From Anaerolineae bacterium (GTDB lineage: Bacteria; Chloroflexota; Anaerolineae; Promineifilales; Promineifilaceae), in NCBI GenBank assembly GCA_023954475.1, contig JAMLHW010000007.1, positions 62,001 through 126,000 on the forward strand: a stretch of 64,000 bases of DNA, in the 5' to 3' direction. Numbering within the stretch: position 1 is the stretch's first letter; the number at the start of each line of letters is the position of its first letter. Of this stretch, positions 59,891 to 64,000 are shown piece after piece. The notes under the pieces are model-generated. The model ran no database searches, was not told the DNA's origin, and worked only from the letters and a program-made list of their open reading frames with translations. The position numbers and the translations under genes were made by a program.

Positions 59891-60766
59891 ATGCCACACA
59901 TCCACGAACGCGCTTTTGTTGTCCGCCATTACGAATGTGACGCTTACGGACACGTCAATCACGCCAATTATTTGCGTTATATGCAGGAAGCGGCGTATTC
60001 GGCGTCAGCCGCAGCCGGATATGATATGCAGCGCCTCTTTGCCATGAATCGCATCTGGCTCGTCCGCGAAACCGACATTACCTACCACGAACCACTCGTC
60101 TATGGGGACACGGTGGTGGTCAAAACGTATGTGCAGGATTTTCGACGCGTGCGCTCGCGTCGCGCCTACGAATTGCGCAAGGCTGTGTCAGGAGCGATGG
60201 TTGCAACAGCCACAACGGATTGGGTTTTCCTCGATCGCGAAACCCACCGCCCCGCCACCATTCCAGACGAGATTACCCAGGCATTTTTTCCCGAAGGTGT
60301 GCCGGCGTCGGGGAAACGCCGTGACCATTTTCCGGAGCCGCCGGCCCCACCGCCGGACGTTTTCACCATGCAACGCATGGTCGAATGGCGCGATCTCGAT
60401 CCGGCACAACACGTCAACAACAGCAATTATCTGGTGTATCTGGAAGAGGCCGGGGTACGTGCTGCCGCTGTCCACGGCTGGCCGATGTCCCGCTTGCTTG
60501 CCGAAAACATGGGCGTCGTCGCCCGCAACTATCGCATCGATTACGTGCAGCAAGCGTTGTTTGGCGACGAGTTGGCGGTGGCGACCTGGGTATCGGATAT
60601 GAAGCGATCTACAGCATTGCGCCATTACACCATTCACCGCATAGAAGATGGTGCGCTGATGGCACAGGCGCGGGCGTTATGGGTCTGTGTATTTCTCGAC
60701 AGCGGTAAACCACGGCGGATTCCTGCTGATTTTTCGGCCGATTTTGCTCCCAACAGCGTCACGTAA
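59891..60766 (+). CDS. Double-hotdog acyl-CoA/acyl-ACP thioesterase
   Basis: A 291-residue protein of two tandem 4HBT/hotdog domains. Domain 1 has 'HYECDAYGHVNHANYLRYMQ' (near 13-32); domain 2 has 'VEWRDLDPAQHVNNSNYLVY' (near 161-180), each with the Asp and the His-Val-Asn of the family's active region. It should hydrolyse acyl thioesters, perhaps acyl-ACP. It starts 5 bases after trhO (probable coupling). The next gene is a redox protein, so no metabolic pathway is obvious from context. Confidence 0.87.
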   Translation: MPHIHERAFVVRHYECDAYGHVNHANYLRYMQEAAYSASAAAGYDMQRLFAMNRIWLVRETDITYHEPLVYGDTVVVKTYVQDFRRVRSRRAYELRKAVSGAMVATATTDWVFLDRETHRPATIPDEITQAFFPEGVPASGKRRDHFPEPPAPPPDVFTMQRMVEWRDLDPAQHVNNSNYLVYLEEAGVRAAAVHGWPMSRLLAENMGVVARNYRIDYVQQALFGDELAVATWVSDMKRSTALRHYTIHRIEDGALMAQARALWVCVFLDSGKPRRIPADFSADFAPNSVT

Positions 60767-60790
60767 CACACTAATTAAAGGAGACACTCT

Positions 60791-61282
60791 GTGGCACGCA
60801 TCGAACTCAACTCTGTTGCACCTGACTTCACGCTGACTGATTTCAATGGTCAATCGGTGACATTGAGCGATTACCAGAACGACAAAAACGTTGTCCTCGT
60901 CTTCAATCGCGGCTTCACCTGACCATTCTGCCGTGCGCACATGGCGCAGTTGCGTCAGGACTACGACAAATTTGTTGCAGAAGACACGGAAATTCTCGTG
61001 CTGGGGCCGGAAGGGCCGGACAAGTTCGCACAATACTGGGAAAAGGAGAACCTGCCGTTTACAGGCTTGCCCGATCCGAAGCATACGGTACTGAAAACAT
61101 ATGGGCAGGAGATCAAGCTATTCAAATTCGGCCGAATGCCGGCGCAGCTCATTGTCGATAAAACTGGCATCGTCCGCTTTGTTCATTACGGCAATTCGAT
61201 GAGCGATATTCCTGACAATGATGAACTACTGACGCTGGTAACCAGGATTGAAGCCGGCGATGTTAACCAGTCGGCTGCTTAA
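60791..61282 (+). CDS. Probable selenocysteine peroxiredoxin-like protein (in-frame UGA)
   Basis: From GTG 60791, behind AAAGGAGA, one frame runs to 61282 with a single TGA at codon 44 (60920-60922). Before it: 'VAPDFTLTDFNGQSVTLSDY' and 'VVLVFNRGFT', an AhpC/TSA-Prx-like start. After it: 'PFCRAHMAQLRQDYDKFV', 'ILVLGPEGPD', 'PFTGLPDPKHTVLKTYGQ', 'MPAQLIVDKTGIVRFVHYG'. The TGA stands exactly where homologues have the first Cys of the Cys-Pro-Phe-Cys redox motif, so the product would be U-P-F-C, 163 residues. A short hairpin begins six bases after the UGA (60928-60949). A simple nonsense mutation of a Cys TGC/TGT codon is the alternative; the perfect position and intact remainder favour selenocysteine. 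Confidence 0.75.
60928..60949 (+). promoter_or_regulatory. Candidate bacterial SECIS hairpin
   Basis: CTGC-CGTG (60928-60935), loop CGCA, CATG (60940-60943), GC bulge, GCAG (60946-60949): an 8-bp stem five bases after the UGA codon, where bacterial SECIS elements sit. The apical loop has a G at its second position but is smaller than in E. coli, so assignment is tentative. Confidence 0.4.
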
Positions 61283-61335
61283 CCCAATAGACACGGAGAA
61301 CACAGAACACAACAATGGACAGCACCTGATTGTGC

Positions 61336-61365
61336 TTGGAAACTTTCGCCGACTTCCGTTACAAT
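61336..61365 (+). promoter_or_regulatory. Candidate promoter before the lipoprotein gene
   Basis: TTGGAA (61336-61341), 18 bases, TACAAT (61360-61365). It lies about 80 bases upstream of the TTG start at 61446. Confidence 0.35.
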
Positions 61366-61445
61366 GTCGGCAGTCTGAGTCAAGACAGTGACTGTGACTG
61401 TCAAAGACAATTCGTTCGCTTCAGTTGACCAGTTTGGAGGGTTAG

Positions 61446-62753
61446 TTGTACCTCGTTACCGCGTGCCAAAACCGTTTGTTGTCACTTCGACGTTGCAAAA
61501 CACGGTATATCGCGCAATTTTTGGTATTGGCGGCCCTGCTTGTCATGGGCTGTGGCCTGACCATTCCACCGCCGGACGATCATCCTCCAACGCCTACCCC
61601 TCTACCTGACAGGGTACTCAATGCACAGACTGAGTGCGGTGTGTTTGACGACATCTGTTACATGGTGATAACGATTGTCGGATTGCAGCTTGAATTGCAG
61701 GCTTACATCACCGTTGAGGTCGTCGGTGGCATTGTTTTCAAACCGTGGGATCACGATTTCTGGATCATCAGCGACGATTACCGATTCCTCCAATCGGCCG
61801 AACCCGTTACCGTTTTGCAAGGCGAAACCCGCCAACTGCGCATACCCTACGATTTAGCAAAAGATGTCCACTTTCCCGGAGAATATTCAGTAATCGTCCG
61901 CGCCAAAGATATAATGACCGGCGATGATGTCGAGTCCGTTCCCGCCGCGATTGGCAAGGCGTATGTTGGTTTAAACAAAGAAGGGATGTTGGTACTGCTC
62001 TACACCCAGGACGCATTTAACAAACTATACGCGGAAGGATTTCTGGCCGGCGCAAATGAGCGGCTGCTCTACAAAATCGAATTGGAATCAATCGTAGAAC
62101 CCATGCGCGGCAATCTATACGTCAAGGTAATCGCCCCCAACTACAACTACTATCCCCGCGTCACCGTTACAGTAGACGGCGCAGTATTTTTCCGCGTACC
62201 ACACAACGCCGAACAAATCGGCAAGGAAACCCGTACCGTCACATTCGCTGCAGATATGCTGGGGCCGATGAATACCAATGGATCTCGTGTGATGATCATC
62301 CCGTTTGACCTGGATCACGACAGCCCGCCCGGAATTTATGCCATCCGCTCAATATTGGACGGTACCGATGAACAACTGCAAGTGGTAGCGCAGCAAGAAG
62401 AAATCGCGCCACTGCGTCTCGAGGTCAAAGAATCTATTGAAAACATGCGTAATCGCTGGCTAGTCGTAACTGCAACAGGTGCGGTTGCCATCCCCACTCC
62501 GACACCCTTCCCCACACCTGAAGACAGCGGCAGTGGCGGCGCAGAAACAGTGGAACTGGTATGGGCGTGTTGCCTTTCAGGCTATCAGGGCAATTTGTAC
62601 CAGGCCTACAACGATCTCATACGCGATCAGATTCCACTCGACTATGCCAGTTTTCGAGCTGGTATGATCGAAAGAAATGAACAACTGACTGAGGAGAATG
62701 ACGTGTTGGTACGGGACGAAGAATATATTGCCCCTCAACCGCCGCAACCATAA
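61446..62753 (+). CDS. Putative lipoprotein, beta-rich, unknown function
   Basis: A 435-residue protein. After a basic N-terminus there is a hydrophobic segment and a lipobox-like Val-Met-Gly-Cys ('FLVLAALLVMGCGLTIPP'), suggesting lipid attachment at the Cys near residue 36. A Pro-rich linker follows, then beta-rich domains ('YITVEVVGGIVFKPWDHDFW', 'VTVLQGETRQLRIPYDL', 'NLYVKVIAPNYNYYPRVTV'). The last ~60 residues are helical and contain a Cys pair ('VWACCLSGYQGN'). It starts with TTG (61446), 4 bases after GGAGGG, the best visible site. I recognise no family. Confidence 0.65.
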   Translation: MYLVTACQNRLLSLRRCKTRYIAQFLVLAALLVMGCGLTIPPPDDHPPTPTPLPDRVLNAQTECGVFDDICYMVITIVGLQLELQAYITVEVVGGIVFKPWDHDFWIISDDYRFLQSAEPVTVLQGETRQLRIPYDLAKDVHFPGEYSVIVRAKDIMTGDDVESVPAAIGKAYVGLNKEGMLVLLYTQDAFNKLYAEGFLAGANERLLYKIELESIVEPMRGNLYVKVIAPNYNYYPRVTVTVDGAVFFRVPHNAEQIGKETRTVTFAADMLGPMNTNGSRVMIIPFDLDHDSPPGIYAIRSILDGTDEQLQVVAQQEEIAPLRLEVKESIENMRNRWLVVTATGAVAIPTPTPFPTPEDSGSGGAETVELVWACCLSGYQGNLYQAYNDLIRDQIPLDYASFRAGMIERNEQLTEENDVLVRDEEYIAPQPPQP

Positions 62754-62774
62754 TGTCATGTTGGGAACATGACA
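62754..62774 (+). terminator. Hairpin immediately after the lipoprotein stop
   Basis: TGTCATGTT (62754-62762), loop GGG, AACATGACA (62766-62774), starting right at the stop codon. It lacks a T-tract, so it may be a factor-dependent or protective end. Confidence 0.5.
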
Positions 62775-62841
62775 ACGGCTATAACGCACATTGCGGTTCG
62801 AGTTCGCGGCAGGAAAATCAAAACCTCCCCAAAAACATTCA

Positions 62842-62870
62842 GCCCCGGTGCAGGAGGGGAACACCGGGGC
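62842..62870 (+). terminator. GC-rich hairpin in the 62.8-63.3 kb gap
   Basis: GCCCCGGTG (62842-62850), 11-base loop, CACCGGGGC (62862-62870). It is very stable but without following T residues, so termination or an RNA structural element are both possible. Confidence 0.45.
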
Positions 62871-63177
62871 CGAACATTCTGTTTGGCGACTTCACTTAGA
62901 ATAATAGTTGGAAAACGTGAGTCTAACCTGAGATAACGTTAAGGAGACAATAAGAAGCGGCCGATTTTTACAAGCAATCCGCGTTAAAACAGCAATTCTT
63001 CGCTGCCTGCGTCCTTGCACACAGCTTCGTGTTTCCATCACGACGCCACAGTTTCTTTGCATAGTGCGATTATCAAACAACCGAACTCACCCACCGCAAA
63101 GCGCCGACACTTCGCGCCAATTCCCCTCAAATGGAAATCTTGCCCAGCCTGACTCTCTGGACCAGGAAGTATATATT

Positions 63178-63205
63178 TTGTGTAAGCACAAAAAAAAAGT
63201 ATAAT
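63178..63205 (+). promoter_or_regulatory. Promoter of the BMP-family lipoprotein gene
   Basis: TTGTGT (63178-63183), 16 bases containing an A-tract (63190-63198), TATAAT (63200-63205). It gives a leader of about 75 bases before the ATG at 63285. Confidence 0.6.
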
Positions 63206-63284
63206 AATTTTCAATTAACAATCGTATTGATGTAAATCAGTACATGTCAAAGAATTCCTAAACACTTTCAAGGAGAAGAAAAAG

Positions 63285-64000
63285 AATGTTTAAGCGCATT
63301 AGCTTGCTCATGGTCATCCTGGCACTCGTGAGTCTGGTTTTGGCCGCCTGTAACAGCTCAGACCCAGAGGATTGCAGTAGTGATGAGGTATTCTGTGTCG
63401 GCTTAGTAACTGATGTCGGTGAAGTGGACGACAAGTCTTTCAATCAATCTGCATGGGAAGGCGTACAAGGTGCGGAAGGTGTCGACAAAGTTGAATTCAT
63501 TGAGACTGGTGATGCCAAAGACTACGGTGCAAACATCGCTTTGTTTGCAGAAGACGGCTATGACGTAATTGTCACCGTTGGCTTCGCTATGGGCGAAGCG
63601 ACAGCAGAAGCAGCCGCAACATACCCTGATATCGATTTTATTGGCGTCGACCAGTTCCAGGGAGAAGCTATTGACAATGTCGCCGGTTTGATCTTCAACG
63701 AAGACAAAGCCGGCTTTTTGGCTGGTGCCCTGGCTGCAATGCTCAGCGAGACAGGAACCATCGGTGCTGTACTCGGTACGGACCTGGTCCCGCCTGTTGT
63801 GGCATTCAAAGAAGGGTATGAAGGTGGCGCGCGCTACATCAATCCGGACATCAATCTGATTTCAACCTACCACCCTGGCGGTATGGATGTGGCGTTTACT
63901 GATCCTGAATGGGGTGCCAGCACAGCCAAGCAAGCACTTGACCAAGGTGCAGACGTCATTTTCGGTGCGGGTGGCAAAACGGGCAACGGTGCCCTTGGTG
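63285..64000 (+). CDS. BMP-family (PnrA/Med-like) ABC substrate-binding lipoprotein, 3' end cut
   Basis: The first ~238 residues of a lipoprotein. The signal peptide MFKRISLLMVILALVSLVLA is followed by a lipobox and Cys ('LVLAACNSS'), then a BMP-family domain: 'VFCVGLVTDVGEVDDKSFNQ' (near 34-53), 'YDVIVTVGFAMGEATAEAAA', 'FIGVDQFQGEAIDNVAGLIF' and 'VPPVVAFKEGYEGGARYIN'. These proteins capture nucleosides (PnrA-type) or related small molecules for an ABC importer, whose other genes would follow outside the window. An AAGGAGAA site precedes the ATG. The gene runs off the right edge. Confidence 0.9.

Larger units (their letters stand above)
228..61801. repeat. Iterated palindromic octamer TCGGCCGA (about 100 copies)
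   Basis: By hand count the palindrome TCGGCCGA appears about 100 times between 228-235 and 61794-61801, roughly once per 650 bases, whereas a random sequence of similar base composition would have about one. Examples: 228-235, 18940-18947, 46686-46693. It is usually flanked by T/A on the left and A/T on the right (TTCGGCCGAA). Most copies lie inside genes on either strand, so it is a genome-wide iterated site rather than a local repeat array. Confidence 0.9.
62754..63284. other. Regulatory-looking gap with two perfect hairpins
   Basis: A 531-base stretch without a gene I trust. It holds a perfect 9-bp hairpin right after the preceding stop (62754-62762 with 62766-62774, loop GGG), a GC-rich 9-bp hairpin (62842-62850 with 62862-62870), and an AT-rich promoter-like end (63178-63205). 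A 62-codon minus-strand frame (62892-63080) has no coding character. I see no recognisable riboswitch core. Confidence 0.6.

Noticed and set aside
60941-61282. A shorter redox protein starting at ATG 60941
   Set aside because: It would lack the strand and redox motif upstream, which are in the same frame with a good ribosome-binding site; the UGA-containing frame explains everything.
228-61801. Cyanobacterial origin because of an iterated palindrome
   Set aside because: The octamer is not HIP1 (GCGATCGC), and DUF2298 proteins and gene order point to Chloroflexota.
62892-63080. A 62-codon minus-strand frame in the 62.8-63.3 kb gap
   Set aside because: No ribosome-binding site, no family resemblance and composition not typical of the genes here.
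1-64000. tRNA, rRNA or CRISPR arrays
   Set aside because: I looked through the intergenic stretches and found no cloverleaf-like T-loop/acceptor pairing, rRNA segment or regularly spaced repeats; a tRNAscan run would be decisive.

Overview
The window is a bacterial chromosome segment, most likely from a filamentous or anaerobic member of the Chloroflexota (Anaerolineae/Caldilineae/Ardenticatenia-like). The reasons are the housekeeping order Asp23 - DAK2 - DegV - RecG - CoaD - RpmF - FabD - FabG - NusB, the two 'YYY' (DUF2298) membrane proteins known from Chloroflexi and archaea, the number of GT39-like giant membrane proteins, and the LysM/SdrD-like secreted proteins. The exact genus cannot be read from the sequence. 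The palindrome TCGGCCGA occurs about 100 times (hand count) over the whole window, a genome-style iterated octamer comparable in behaviour to, but different in sequence from, cyanobacterial HIP1.

Layout. (1) 1-11.5 kb: start of rpmB (minus strand), then a compact plus-strand housekeeping run: Asp23, a FakA-like DAK2 protein, DegV/FakB, RecG, CoaD, a DivIVA-like coiled coil, L32, FabD, FabG, a second Asp23, NusB, TatA/B, TatC, closed by a good terminator. (2) 11.5-18.3 kb: minus-strand single genes (a double-domain RNase H, GalE, a hypothetical, an EamA transporter, a UgpC-type ABC ATPase with a clear promoter/operator), then a Ser/Thr kinase divergent from an FHA + winged-helix regulator. (3) 18.7-45.4 kb: a cell-surface glycosylation/envelope island with seven very large GT-C-type membrane proteins (two carrying DUF2298, one fused to NHL repeats), an ECF sigma/anti-sigma pair, an M15-like protein with altered metal ligands, two tandem surface proteins (one LysM, both SdrD-B-like, both membrane-anchored at the C-terminus), and an unrecognised helical protein. 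(4) 45.5-48.6 kb: a more AT-rich, palindrome-poor patch with three broken genes (an antitoxin-like gene with an in-frame TAA, an HNH nuclease with an internal deletion, a secreted glycoside hydrolase-like gene with an in-frame TAA) and a secreted beta-propeller. (5) 48.7-62.8 kb: GT4 glycosyltransferase, membrane TPR-like protein, a transmembrane LuxR-kelch regulator, EthD-like protein, a membrane protein, cytochrome P450, MurJ flippase, adenylate kinase, SDR, DUF2505, TrhO, a double-hotdog thioesterase, a probable selenocysteine-containing peroxiredoxin-like protein (UGA at the first position of a U-P-F-C motif), and a lipoprotein. (6) 62.8-64 kb: a regulatory-looking gap and the start of a BMP-family (PnrA/Med-like) ABC substrate-binding lipoprotein, cut by the window end.

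Functionally, the first block covers fatty-acid supply, fatty-acid activation, CoA synthesis, recombination, ribosome proteins and Tat export. The central block appears devoted to building or decorating the cell surface with lipid-linked sugars. The kinase/FHA pair, the ECF pair and the LuxR-kelch protein are candidate envelope sensors. The two most noteworthy items are the recoded UGA gene at 60791-61282 and the iterated octamer.
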